A DNA stretch of 64,000 nucleotides, from the NCBI RefSeq assembly GCF_027744825.2, contig NC_071345.1, positions 12,602,501-12,666,500 on the forward strand, given 5' to 3'. A program made the position numbers and the translations under genes. The notes beneath the pieces are model-generated. The model ran no database searches. It saw nothing but the letters and a program-made list of their open reading frames with translations, and was not told where the DNA came from. Positions 13,651 to 26,900 of the stretch are shown here, one piece after another. Position 1 is the stretch's first letter, and every line of letters begins with the position of its first letter. Origin of the DNA: Synchiropus splendidus. Lineage: Eukaryota > Chordata > Actinopteri > Syngnathiformes > Callionymidae.

Positions 13651-14900
13651 CTGTGTTTAGCAATGTTGACATGCAAATTGTGTCGGTAAAGCCACTGAAA
13701 AAGATGTCAAAGATCATAATGAAATTTTCATCTGAACATTGTTCCACAGAGAGCTGCCACACGGTGATGCGTTCAGGAAAACATGGCTTGAAACAGCAGC
13801 ATATTACAACTTCCATGTGGTGAAGTTGTTCTATGCTGCTTTGTTTCAAGGCCACTAAAGAACATTGCTCTCATTAAAAAGATTAAGAGTGAGCTTCAAA
13901 TGTCGCACGATGACGTCACATTATTATGTCACAGTCCAACTATTTAAAGGTCGTATTTAGGGGAAATGACTGGTTTGGCTCAGCGCACCCTCCGAGTGAT
14001 TCGCTAGGATTGTCAATGTTATTAAAAGCAGGATGAGAGCACTGAAAAAACAAGTGAACAAAAGCATTTTAAAATTGAAATTCTTTTAACTGTGGCACTA
14101 GTAACCTCTGAAGACTGGTGTCACTCCACCATAGCTGTGGGGAAGACTCACAATTCATGATTGGACCTGTGTCAATGTTTTTGTACACCACATGAAAAGC
14201 ATTTTTCATAACTGGTGATACAGTGCCATGTGCCATAATCTGGACTTATTTCCAAGTAGTACTTAACCATCTCTGGGTTATTCATTCTGTTGGCACTATG
14301 GAGGAAGTCGCTGCTGCAGCACACATAATGTTGAAGATGAAATTAACTATGAATTTATTCACGAATGGAAACTAAAAGCACTCGATAAGTGTGAATAATA
14401 ATCACACAAAAGCTGAGTTAACTCGCGATTTATGGCTAAATATTTTCTATCTATTCTAAATGTAACATAAAGGAAGATGTTATTAACACAAGAGTGACCA
14501 ATAATAATAATAATAATAATAAGCTTGTATTTGTGGTAAACAAATGTCAGGCCGGGTAATAATATTAAATCTGTTTACATTAAATAGCAAAAAAAAAAAA
14601 AAAAAGATTAAGACATGAAGATTTCCAAACATAACTTACGTTAATATCAAAACATAAATAAATAAATCTCCTCATCTCAGTATTATTCATGTTTATGTTG
14701 AGCTCGAACAGCTGGGGTTAAACTTCCTCAGTGCCACTTACAAAGCAAACGTGTTTTGACAGAGACGGAAACATGAAGCTCAGAGTGGTCACACCCCCCT
14801 CTGTCTCACTACACACACTCACAGTCCGGCTGACACACTTGTTACAAGTCTGGTTCAGCCGACAGAGACCAACGACAAACAACACAACATCACAGGGAAC
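13651..14900 (-). CDS. Candidate internal exons (two) of the same unidentified minus-strand gene
   Basis: complement(14742..14900) is exactly 53 codons, phase 0 to 0, between an acceptor (CTGTCACATCCAG) and a strong donor (TTT|GTAAGT). Its translation is cysteine-rich (VGLCRLNQTCNKCVSRTVSV). complement(13651..13753) is 34 codons plus one base, between TGTGGCAG and ACACAG|GTAAGA, and contains CSDENFIMIFDIFFSGFTDT. These two segments and the terminal exon at 11270 keep one frame when joined. An earlier start is not found, so the 5' end is unknown. The cysteines suggest an extracellular domain, but this is inference only. Three phase-compatible open segments could still arise by chance in this much sequence. 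Confidence 0.25.
14501..14522. repeat. (AAT)n microsatellite
   Basis: Seven consecutive ATA/AAT units in an AT-rich intergenic stretch. Confidence 0.9.
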
Positions 14901-14939
14901 CTGGATGTGACAGAAGCAACCCACAACTAACAGGTGAGT

Positions 14940-17290
14940 GAAGATATCCAGTCAAATCTGACATTAACAGCTGTAAGAAGCAATGAATGAGGAAGGTGTG
15001 GAGCTCACTGGCAGATTCGAACACCATGGTTACAACACAAATCTAGCTCTTTTGGTGGACCACCAGTGGATTTTAGAATCCCAGCAAAATGCGTTGGGCA
15101 GTCAGTACCAGTGTGACTCCTGTTGTTAGCGGTCAAAGCAGTCAGTCTAATTGCTTTGATTCAATGTTTTGTTGCACAAAAATGTCCCCACACATAGAGC
15201 TGTATATTATTCCTGTGACACAAACTAGACAGAACACTGTCTGGAGCAGATTCAGTGTTTAAAGTTTATTATTTAAAACTGGAATTGCTCGCTTCAGTTG
15301 TATTGTCAGGACAGACGCTGGTCTGTAAACATTATTGGCAATATTTTATGATATATAAATGAGTTAATAGTCAAAAACAGAAAATAGTTGTCATGTAGAG
15401 TGATACTAGTGCAAGGGTAATAAAAAAAAAAAAATACTTACATTTTAAACAGAGGATCATGATGTATGCATTTGACTTTGTTATTGATTTTCTCACTTGA
15501 ATATAAACGCCACACTTTTGTCAGGAAATATAAGTGAAGTAAATGTAGTGATGACTCTAAAACAAGACACTAAATGTAACCCAAAGCATCTCTACCACTT
15601 TTCCATCCACCATCAACAAGTTCTTAACTTTGACTTTACACTCTCAGGGAGGGTTTTAATGTTTTTAAAAAAACAATTGACATTTATCACAACATTACTG
15701 GACTGTAAGGACTCAGCAGCAGGTTTCCTCAGCATCATGATATTGTATATTTTATCACATTCTGAAAACCTAAAATTCAGATTTCTGATCATGACCGCCT
15801 ACATAGAACAGATGTACTTCACTTTCGGCGGGTCAGACGGTATTAAAGAGCCAATTTCCTGGTCCCTCTGTGAGGTCAAGCCTCTGACAAACAGCAGATG
15901 TGGGAGCACAATGAAAAGGTGCGTCTGAATCGGATTAGCCAAACACCAAAACAGTATAAGTACTGCATGTGTTGCGTTCTTTCACACTGACAGGATTTAA
16001 ACATGTCTCATTAAATGAGTAAAAATAGTCATGACAAAACCCTCTTTGTGTTGTTTGAACATAAATAACTGTGTTTGCTGTTTGCCCAACTTAAAGGCAA
16101 TGAAACACTGAAGCATCTAACATTTCTGAGACTTTCATTTGTGCAGAGCGACAGATAGTTGCAAGATAAAGATGCTCTATTTTTGGCGCCTCAGTAGATA
16201 AGTTTACTGCTAGACACAGCTCAACAAGACAGTTGATAAGAAGGCATACGACTCTGCAGCCACACTCAACTGGACACCGTTACCAACAAAGAAAACACAT
16301 TGAAAGGATTCAGATTTAGATGCTTGGCATTTGAAAGTAACCCACTATTTCAGTAGAAAATGAGCAAGGCATTAGTTCTAATATGGGATAAGTTTCTTAT
16401 TTCCTTAATAGTAGATCAGTTGTTGTGGAATTTCTTGACTTCAATAAAGAGCAAATTGTCTTTTATGAATATTTATTGAAGAATCTTAAAAAGTGTAAAG
16501 AGAGAATACAAGTCCACAGTATGAAGTTGAAACTCTGTCTGAGGAATTTTCTCTGAGCAAACCCCAACTTGGACAAGTGGGGCACACAACAACGTTGAAG
16601 ATAACAAACCAGAATGTAGCAACAACCTTGAGCATCTGTGAGAAGCTCAGTCTGCACTCAGAGTTCTGAAAACTAGGAGGAATGATACAACCAAAAACAA
16701 TGAGGCAGCCTTCACCAGTTGCTTTCCAAAGTCAGTAACTTGCCATTATTCTGAAGAGTAAAAAAAAAAAAATTCCATCACAATTGTCAGTGGAGCTGAG
16801 TAAAATCAAATGTCTTGGGTTCAGTATTGGTTTCAATGTGTTTATCGTACAGTTATACTAAACCATCTTGTAACGCAGCAGTCAAGACAAACGCTAATGT
16901 GGGCCAGTTGTTTTGTTTGTTTCTATAAAAGGTTCTGGCCCTTGGAGTCACGCTCTTGCTAAGCTCTCAAACTAAACAAGTCTTGCTTAAAGCTCTCCAC
17001 AGCCTTGGCCCTGTCACCAGGACCTCTTGGTCTGTTGGAGTGAAGGGATTTTCATTTTCATATTCATACCAGCAGTGACGCACTCGGAGAACAAAAATAA
17101 CAAATCATATTGGAATTGTTTACCTGCGTCACTCTCCGCACACCTGGCACTAAAATATCAATGTGTTAAACTGAATTAATTGCAGAGCGGTAGTTGGCAT
17201 CCAACATTAGAAGTTTTGAAGTGAAGCAGTCACTCTGTCGGTTCAAAAGTGAAACCAGTGAGTGAAAGACTCTATTCAGAAGCAGTTGTT
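14940..17290. other. Stretch with no supported gene
   Basis: AT-rich sequence with one 143-codon plus-strand frame (15497-15928) that has no splice context or recognisable motif. I see no repeat ends or RNA genes here. Confidence 0.4.
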
Positions 17291-17630
17291 TTCTTTTAAT
17301 AACTTGAGCAGGAAGCTGTCCAGCTTATCTTGCGCTTAACTGCAACACCGGCGCTTCTGCTATCGCTAACCGCCTCAGCATGTGAGGCGACTTGAGGGAG
17401 CAGTCGGTGCGTCCGCCACCATTCAGTGAGATGGTGCCGAAAGACAGTTGCCGGGTGCCTTCTGAAATAGCCAGCGCGGCGTTCTCATATAGATAGCAAA
17501 TGTGATTCCAGCTGCCTCTGCGGCATCTCGCGCTTAATGATTGGCCACTTGATGGAGTGCAGGGTTCCTTTGAGCTGCGTATCAAGTTGCTCGACCATTG
17601 TTGATAGTTGCTCTTCCATGACATCAACAG
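17290..17630 (+). promoter_or_regulatory. thrap3: Candidate promoter and non-coding first exon of thrap3
   Basis: This block is noticeably richer in CpG (GCGCGGCG, TCTCGCGC, GTGCGTCCGCC) than the surrounding DNA, contains an inverted CCAAT box (ATTGGCC), and ends in a plus-strand donor, CATCAACAG|GTGAGG. The next plus-strand acceptor with support is at 20954, immediately before the exon that carries the thrap3 start codon. THRAP3 genes usually have non-coding first exons, so this is a reasonable candidate. A second donor-ended segment at about 14700-14934 is an alternative. The exact transcription start is not visible. Confidence 0.3.
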
Positions 17631-17954
17631 GTGAGGAGGATTATACAGCTGCTGCTTTCTGTCGCAAGAAGATTCTTCAAGTGTGAGTGTGTATATGTGC
17701 GTGTGAGTGTGTGTTCTTAAGCTTGAATCTCTTGTTGGGGAAGTTTGGTGAAAACCTCTGACACCGTGGTGGTGTTCTTCTTAACTCAACCGAAGTGTTG
17801 AAAGGATTTACAAGAATCAATATTAAGTACCTAAAAACCAAAGCTTTGCCGTGCGCTGCTCCCGCGGACTGTCAAAAACTGTTCCTTGTTCATATCAGGC
17901 TGAACAACTCAAACAGATCATGCTAGTAGCATGATCTACGGTGGCCGTAAGTCA

Positions 17955-18400
17955 GACCTGGGCAAAGTGCGGCCCGGGGGCCACATGCGGCCCCTTGCCT
18001 GTGTTTTTACAGCCCTCATGAGGTCAGACTAAAACAAAAAAAAAGTCATATTTCTGTCATTTTTTAATCCTGTTTCCGTTTTAGCCAGTAATTTTTGTTT
18101 CTTCTTTTCATTTGGAATTTATGTATTTTCCCCAAAAATTCAAAAATTACCTTTCCATCTTTGATGTTTTATAGTTAGTTTTCATAGTTTTCTATTCAAA
18201 TATAATGCATATAAAAAATTTTTTATAGGCCGTATATTTACACTTCCTCATAGCATTTTGTCATTATTACTTAAGATTTTTTTCCGTCGTGTTTGATAGT
18301 CATCACCACCTTTCTTTTGGCATGATGGCCCCCCACAACAGTTACAGTTTATAATGTGGCCTTTTAGCAAATTTAACTGCCCACCTCTGCCGTAAGTGGA
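17955..18400. repeat. Interspersed repeat of the GGGCAAAGTGCGGCCC type, copy 1
   Basis: The left part reads GACCTGGGCAAAGTGCGGCC, with CATGCGGCCC and CTCATGAGGTCAGACTAAAA soon after. The right part reads TGATGGCCCCCCACAACAG, then AATGTGGCC and TGCCCACCTCTG. The outer ends are imperfect inverted complements. Shorter relatives lie at 26743 and 43085. This looks like a non-autonomous hAT-type element; that class is inferred from its general form. Confidence 0.55.
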
Positions 18401-20950
18401 CAAAAAGAAAGCCTCGCTAAAGAGGGATTGACTAGTGGACAAATGTTTACATTACACATCAGTAAAAAATGTCACATTCTACTTAACACATGTCATAAGC
18501 CTGTGTCAGATTCTTCTATAGGAGCCTGATCTAAAGTGCAACCCATTTTAAATCATCGTCCCCGACTTCTCAAAACAAACTGATACACCAGATTAAGGTG
18601 AATTGCAGAATAAACAAATTTGATTTTTTTACACGTCCTCCTATATGTAACTAGACAACCACTGTCAGATGTGTCACCGTACGTTGGTAAATATAGTGCC
18701 ACAGTGAAGACAGTCAACTACTTACCGAAGAATTTTTTCATTCATTCTCATGTTTAATGATAGTAATAATCCAGAGGGCTTGTCTTTCATGACTGTCAGT
18801 CGACCAACAAAGCAGCCACAATACATCCTGTGTCTTCCCACGATGCTGAGTCATCTGTGGAAGTCCTCTGTGAGGATGAATTGACAACAAAAGTACAGGT
18901 TGTCTTTCATCTGGCGTTCTACATCTTCAAACATGAAATCACTGAAACAAAGTGAGACCATCTAAAATTATATTGTCATGATGAAAATGTGCGCTGTCAG
19001 CAAAAGTTCAGGGTTTGTTGAGGTGAAACCGTTGAGGAAATTGTTCCCAGGAAGCCAAACGCGACAAGCCTGGCAAAAGGGAGGAAGGCGGATCGTGGGA
19101 TGATCAGAGAGTGCTCAGTGGAGTCAGAAGATCCATTTCAGTGCTCTCCAAAATAGCACCAACCCAGAGACCACCATGTGGTAGTGTGGACCAGTTTTAA
19201 AATACCTGTCATGTGCAGTGGGAATTTGCTCCCTGCTCAGTCCCAGAGGATAATGGAAGATCAGTCATTTGATATGTGGCATTTGTTGCACTCTGAGGAT
19301 CATGGTTTAAAGATAATGCCTTGTAAATCCAGGAGGAGCAGAAGATGCTTCGGCCATGGAATCACAATGTGAAGTCTGGGGGGTGAAAATAAGTTTCCAT
19401 TAGTCAGATAAGACAACGTCTTATTTTCATCTCATTTAACAACAGCTATTATATTTTCGTTTATGAGGAAATGTGATGCTTAATGATGGGTTATGATTCA
19501 ATTGTGTGCGGGGAGTGCACAGGCTGGTTCCACAGCATGCCACTGCCTGAAAGCATCTCATCTTCAAAAGCAGGTGGATGTTTTCAAGATTTTTTTTTTG
19601 CTGTTGTTCAAAAGCTTGAAAGAGTAAAACATTACTCTGCCTTTTTTTTTTTCTAGTCACCCAGATAAAAAAAAAGATTTATTTTTAACAGATTTTTTTA
19701 AACTTAATTTTAAAAGATTTTATTTCAAAAGATATTTGCACAATATGTCAGATTATTATTATTATTATTATTGCTGTCTTTTGTCATGTTTTTATTATAA
19801 TGTTCAACTGAATTGTTTAGGCAAATTTCTGACCACCTTACTATGAATTCCAAGGCAGTTAAGGTGAACACACTACAGCTACCAATAACAAAGATTACAT
19901 ACTGCATATATGCATTTTATTTCAATAAAAAATACAAGCATATACATGGATTTGTATCTGGAACATAATATGTGGCTTCAAAGATTAACATCACACTGAC
20001 TGTACTGTTGTTATTACTAGTTGTGCAGAACAATGTTTCATCCAGGATTTCTGCAGTATTTCCATTGCCAATATTAAAATTCTTCAGAAGCTCTTCAGTG
20101 CCCATATACTACACATGCTTGAGAGCTTCCTCCATCATGGTTCTCGGCGCCTCCATGTCTCACCTACCGAGAGTCCAGCTTTCTGGTGACAGTGATCATT
20201 TAGGTTCAGGATTGTTGAGAAAGCAAAGCCATGTATAACAGCTTATACATAGCAAATACAGGACTTCTTTGAGGTCCCAATTTTTTTTTTTAAATGTATT
20301 TCTCTTGTTTATAGGCTTGGTCAGATGTCATTGTTAAGAGTAGAGACGCAGGTTAGAGTCATATATTCTCAACAAAAAGAAACAAGAAAATCTTAAAGAA
20401 GAGATGTTGCGTTCATCCTTCAGTTCTTTCCAAGACACGATTCTCAGAACTAGCGGTGGAAAAACTCCTACCATATCGTAGCATGTCCACCAGAATTAAC
20501 AACGATAAAGATTGCGTTTTATATGGTTTCACTTGTCCAATAAATACCAACACACTTCGAACTGCATGTTTGCCTTTATGTATAAAGAATGTCCTCCTCA
20601 GAAAATAAATGATTAGCCAGAGACAAATGTATTTTTGCTTCTAGTAAACTAGTCAGATGACTGATGTGCGATGGCCCTTTATGCAAATGATGAGTGACTA
20701 AATAAAACAGGTTCTCTTCAGCCACGCTTCGACAGTTTGGCTTCTTTCCTTAGGACAGCTGCTGCGCTTTATCATGCACTTTCTGCTTGAGGACAGCGTT
20801 TGAAGCGACGTAATGATCCATTTGGATCAGTCACCAGTTGGATTTCAGTCGGTCTGTAATATCTCTGGAAACTGTTTCGGAGGGTGATTATCCAACACTG
20901 TATCCTCGGGAAATGTCCTGATATACACCCGCACTAAATTCATCTTCTAT
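18401..20950. other. Upstream flank or first intron of thrap3, no other gene seen
   Basis: AT-rich, with T/A homopolymers and an (ATT)n run near 19753. Nothing here supports a separate gene. If the first exon proposed at 17290-17630 is right, this is intron. Confidence 0.4.
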
Positions 20951-20982
20951 CCAGGACAGCAAGAGGGGGACCATCTGCAGTG

Positions 20983-23900
20983 ATGTCCAGATCCACAAAG
21001 TCCGTCTCTAAATCTCGGAGCCGCTCTCGATCCCGATCCAGGTCACGGTCAAGATCCCGCTCGACCTCCTACTCAAGGAGTCGCTCAAGATCCCGATCAG
21101 GGAAGCATCGCTACAGGTACACGTTTGCTTTGATCATGGCTCTCTGTGACGCTCTTTGTAGTCACATGACACGATACCTACATTTGGCCTTCAAGGAATG
21201 GTGGCACAAAATTATATAATAAAAAAAGCTTTTAATGAAATTATAATTATTGACGTTAATAATTTTAAGTGTTTAAGTTGCCATTAAATATTGTCCGTCC
21301 CACTCTGGGAAAATAAAAAAAGGCCGTCGACCACTGCTTGTGGACAATGAGCCGTGGCACAGAGGACTACAACACACTGAATGAAGCAACTATGGAAAAC
21401 CCAACACTTGTGTGCACCTGCTTAGACTCAATTTAGAACTGCTACACAAAGGTGCGTCATTTTCTTGCAGTAGCTTTGCCTTCAGTTGAATAATTATACG
21501 TCACTTTTTACTTTGTCGAGAGGGTTGCTTTGAAAAGTTGAGACATCGAAGCCTCCATATTTGTATGCATCTCTTTGTCTTTTTTCTTTTTTTAACAGTA
21601 ATGTCTCATGTGGCTTGTGTTTTTCTTGGCAAACTAGTCGCTCACACATGAGAAACTCCAACCCACTCCCAAATTGAAAAACATCTTTTATGCATCCAAA
21701 GAAATTCCTCATCTGAATATAAGGTGTAGATCAGCAGTAGTGGTTTGCATTTACTGTTTCAGCAGTGAGGTGCTTTAAAAGGGAGGCAGTTTGGCACGTT
21801 GTGTTCGTATTCATCAGCACATCCTGAAGACCCTGGAGCGTTACGTTTTAGTGGAATCTGAAGAAGGTGTCTGTGTCAAAAGGAAATTGGTGTTTTGGAA
21901 AAAAAAAGTTCAGCTCCCTGGATTTAATCAAGCTAAAGTGAATATTATTGCAGGTTTAATGAGTTTGAGACAGGAATTTACAGTGAAATACTGCTGTGTG
22001 TGGCAGCACTCGGACGCTCTCTTTCTGGTAACCTAAATGTAAATATCAGTCTTGATCATGGTGAGACGGAGAAATGAGGAACTAGATTTGAATGGTGCAA
22101 ATAAGCTGGGAAACCAAAACCACTGGTTTCCTTTTTTTAAATATAAAACCATCAATAGATTCTACAAAAATGACAGTTACTGTGAGGAAGTACCGACTGC
22201 ACACAACCCTGGATTAAAAAAAAAAAACTTTCTAAGAATGGGAAGAAAGAGCACAATAAAATAGACTATTACAACACATCATTTCAGTGAGACAATTGTT
22301 TTTATATTTTTTTTTACCAATACATGACTGAGCTAGACTTCATTTCAAGGCATATTTAAGGGTGGAAACGTAAGGCATTTATCACAACTGTTTCTGCAGA
22401 TGATATCCCTCTGTTGGCCGGTTTCATTCAGCTATAACTGGATTGGATTAAATTCAAGTGTCCCTTCGGAAGAGGACCAACAACCCTCAATAACCTTGAA
22501 TACTAATTCAATTGGAGGAGTAAGAAGTGACTATAACGCTGAGTGGAGTGCTCTCAGGTGTCTCTACTGTTGGTGAAGACGAAAGCCACAGCAGGACAAG
22601 AGATTTAATTCTCTTGGGAAATTCTGTCCAATGTCTAAAAACAGCACGTAAAACAGAACTAACCTCTTCATCGAAGTTGGCTCAAACTCTCTGGATATAG
22701 ATATACATGCGATGTTTTTTGAAATTTTATTTTATTTAGAAATACCTGTGCTCACAAAGGTCCCTTGCACCCACACAGCAGAAAATTATCATACGTTGTA
22801 CCTGCAAACAGGCCCAACTCAGTTCAACATGAATTTACTCTGCTTTCCACTTGGCAGGCTTCAGTGAACAGTAAGCAGAGTCAAAGCACTCATGTAGACA
22901 CCCTCCCCCTTTTTCAAATCCTTGTGACTCAGCTCTAGCAGAACTGTCTGGAGAAGGAGAGAGATGTCCATTTCTGCAGCTCGCATAGTAAACGTGCAAT
23001 GCTGCTGAGCGCATTGCTCTTTTTATTCTCTATATTCCAATGAAAAAACACAAGAGGTAAGTCCTCAACATTATGTCTTTGTTACAGGAGTTTCTTGGCT
23101 TTAAAAACTGCATGGCTACAGTATCCACATGCTACTGTCTGTTTTCTCCAGTATATGTTTTTATGAAGTTTAACTGCACTTATTTATAGGTATAGCATTT
23201 TGAAGTTTAGAGAAAGTGTTCTCAACTTTTATAGCTCTGGGCCATCTGGATTGGTGACACCTAAAATCTCTTATTGTGACAGCGGAATACCCTTTTATGA
23301 GTCAAAATGTTTTCACATAACTTCAATCTTTCACCAACGTTTTTACCCTGGTTCTAATTTAAGTAGAGAATAATGCGCCTAGTGTGATTTTCAGCTCAGC
23401 ACTGTTTAGCGCAGTAGGTGATTTTTTTTCTAGTGCTGCAGAGACACCATGCGGACATAAAAGGTATTGCATGCTGTAACATAAAGCATTAGTCATAGTC
23501 AAGTCAGGTATTTTTGCAAGGTTAGTGGAGTACTTGACTTGAAGTATATAGGAAACGGAACGTATGCCATCACATCTTTTGCTATTTCAGTGCTGATCTT
23601 TGCATATTTATTGCTGACTTTTGTCAGCTGCGGACAACAGGGGTCGCCAGAGTCAACCTGAGTGGATCTATATGCAACAAACGCAAGTGTTCCGACACCG
23701 TTATATCGGGAGCGGCCTGGACTTTATTTGGAGTTTAAAGAGTTGCGTGACAGTTGGATCAGATGGGACAATCCAGCCACATTTTTCTACCCCTCTGACT
23801 CCCTATTGATCCAATATTTAATACTGATTTTATTTAGACAGAAATGTTGAGTTGCAGTACACAGTTATAAGCACACATTATAGGTTAAGGAAATTATACA

Positions 23901-26900
23901 TTTATTACATTTTTGTTCACAAGGGGACAACAAATAAAGCCCTTTGACTGTATGTTTGTACCACCATTCCAGTAAAACAGTAAATAACATTTGTGTGGTT
24001 GCTGAAGTTGCCCTTTCTTATTCCTTTTGTGTGTCACAAATTAAGGTCACGGTCAAGGTCACGGTCCAGATCTTATTCTCCTTCTTATAAACGGGAGAAG
24101 AAATACCCAAAGGCCTACCAAAACAGTGGTGATTTCCGTGGATACCACCATGGCTCCCGAAGGCCGTACAACTTCAGAGGAAGAGGCCGGGGCTACTTCC
24201 CCCGTGGACGCTTCCAGCGTGGTGGGAGAGGTGGTGGTGGCGGTTACAACAACAATAATTACCGAAACTACTGGAAAAACAACAAGCAGCGTCCTCCAAA
24301 GCAACAACAGCAGCAAAGGTACTCACAGGACGGATACTACAACACCCAGAAATGCTCCAGGAGCCCCACCCAGAGTCATTCACGCCACTCTGACCGATCC
24401 TCTACACCATTGTCTAGAATCTCTCACCATTCTTCTCCTTCTTCGCACTCCTCCTCCCCCAAAAACAGACTATCATATGTGCAGGCAAATCAAACGGCCA
24501 AAGAGGAGAAAGAACAGGTTAAGGCCTCCAAAGATGTCCACTCAGAAGAAGATGGTGATGGACAAGAAAAGGCCCTTGTTCAGATGGACGATGCCCCTGA
24601 TGGCCAAACCAGTGAGAAAACTGAAGGGAGCCAGAAAGGCTTGAGTGAGAACAACAGTCCTAAGAGAGCCGATCCAGAGGAGAGCTCTGCTGGTGTTGTT
24701 GTCCAAAGCAGCCAAGCGTCTACCCAGAAAAAAACGAACGAGGGTGACCCCTCACAGACAGGTGGCTCATCCTCGACCAAGAAACCTGCAAAAGACGGTC
24801 TGAATCCAATGCTTTCTAGCTTTGACTTCTTCTCCAGTGACGAATACACGGATGCGGATAAACTAGCCCTCTCCGTTGCTTTTAAAAAGTAAGTGTTGGC
24901 TCTACTTTCTGAACGTACTCCATAGCAGAAGGATCCAACTCTGTCACGCAAGATTACATTTTTTTAATCTTAATGAATCGAACTAATCTGGATCCGTACA
25001 TAACGTTACGACTTAAACATCATGGATTTCAGTAAGGTTTTCAAGGTTGGAGGATTCAGAATGAATTGTTCACATTCATTACCTGTGGACTAAAATGCAG
25101 CATGTTGAATGGGAAACCTTGGCTATCTCCATGGGTCGACATGTGTTAGAAGTAATGCAGTTTTTCGGTGCTGGACCGCATAAAATGACATGGCAGGCCG
25201 GATTTGGCCCCGGATCATGAGTTCGACACCTATGCTCTAGAGCTTGACTGGTATTGTACCGTTGAAAATCACTTATTGTTCTGATCATTATTCTCTCATT
25301 GTTTAGGTTTTTGGAGGAACAGAATAAGAAGTCACAAACTCTGGGCGTCACGCCATCAGATGCTTCGGATGGGGAGCATAAAAGCATAAACAACAGAGAA
25401 GCCAAGGCCATTTCTACCCTTGCATCTAGAGAAAACAATACAGACAGCGATGGCGAAGTGTCTCTGAAATGCAAAACATCGCCTTTTCCGAGCAACGACC
25501 GCAATAAGGACGAGACATTAAAGAGGTCAAACCTCAAGTCATCTCCTCATGAAGATGAGCCCTCAAAGCAGAAAGTTGCTTTCTCAGGTTTCGGAAAATG
25601 GCAGAGTGTCACTTATTCGCAGAGCAGCAGTGACCATGAGAATGAAGGGGATGAGAGGTATCCCACTCAAAGCCACGATAAGACTTTCGCTAAGAAGGAA
25701 CTTCGTGGAAATTGCGAGGAAACTTCTGATAAAAGGAGTTTGGCTAAATCAGTGGCGTCCTCCATCATGGCAACTTCGAAGGGAAGAAACCCAGAGAGAG
25801 AGAAGTCTATGAATCAGAGAGATGAGTTGTCTTTTGCGTCCCTGAGAAGACAGGAACCAAAATGTAATATAAGAATGGATTACTTCAGAGAAAACTTCAT
25901 AGGGTGAGACTTCATACTCTAATATCTAATATCTAGGTAAAATAACACACCTAACGCACCTTGCGTTTTCTTTTTGTAGTGCTGCTGACATTTTGGCCGA
26001 AGAGCGAGAGTTCTCACACAGTCTCGCACAATCCTCGAAAAGGGACCAAGAGTTTCGCTCCATTTTCCAGCATGTGCAGACTCCTCACACGCAGAGGCTG
26101 CCTACTGAAATGTTTGCTCAACACATAGTTGCTATCGTCCACCACGTCAGAGGTGAGTTCTCCCCGCGTCAACATGAGCTTCAACTTTCAGCATGAGTCA
26201 ACTTATTCATGGATATATTTGCTTCTGTCGTCAGGCCTTTTACTTAAAACAGTTTTAACAAAGCCTAAATCATTTCAAAACAATTCATGGGTGACAGACA
26301 TGGTGTTTTGAAATGTTCCTCTTACCGCATATTACCAGGAACAGCAAAAAAAAAACATACCGTTTTGCCACACTGTTATTGTGTGAAACAGTGGCCTGCT
26401 GTCAAATGTCATGCTTTGCTGTGAGGTCAAAATATCAACCACATCCAGAGGGGAAAGACGCAGTGGATGTTGTGAACGAACGGTTATTGGTTTCTAAGGT
26501 GAGGATCCCAGTCATCGCTGAAACTTTCACAGTGAGTCAAAAGGGATGTGGTTAGAGCAGCTTGCAAGGATGTTTCAAGGCTCATGTGGGCATATGGAAA
26601 GAAGTGCCTGTCGTTTGTGATTCATAAAGAGAGGTTCTGGGCCAATACAAGTGAGTTGCATTCGAGCAAACCTTCCGTTTCGCAGTTTCCAAAAGGGCAA
26701 AAAAATAGTGAAAAAAGGAACATTTGGCACCATAAACAGCAGACATAGGCAAAGTGAGGCACAGGGGCCAAATGTGACCATTTCCAGTGTTTGAACGGCC
26801 CATATGAGGTCAGAGCAAAAGTTGTAGAATTTTGTACTTTAAAACAAATGTATGAAAACCATTGAATGAAAAGCCAACTCATAATGAAGTGTCTTTTCCA

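Noticed and set aside
13421..13855. The whole 144-codon minus-strand frame as a single exon
   Set aside because: A strong donor at 13650 interrupts it and only the part 13651-13753 fits a spliced model. The rest is treated as intron.
15497..15928. A 143-codon plus-strand frame
   Set aside because: No domain, splice context or neighbouring exon supports it, and composition is like other AT-rich chance frames.
17325..17627. A 100-codon minus-strand frame
   Set aside because: It lies in the candidate thrap3 promoter/first exon, has no motif, and no matching splice sites were seen on that strand.
24126..24644. A 172-codon plus-strand open frame inside the large thrap3 exon
   Set aside because: It is a shadow in another frame of the RGG/serine-rich coding exon, whose own frame is continuous with neighbours and matches THRAP3.
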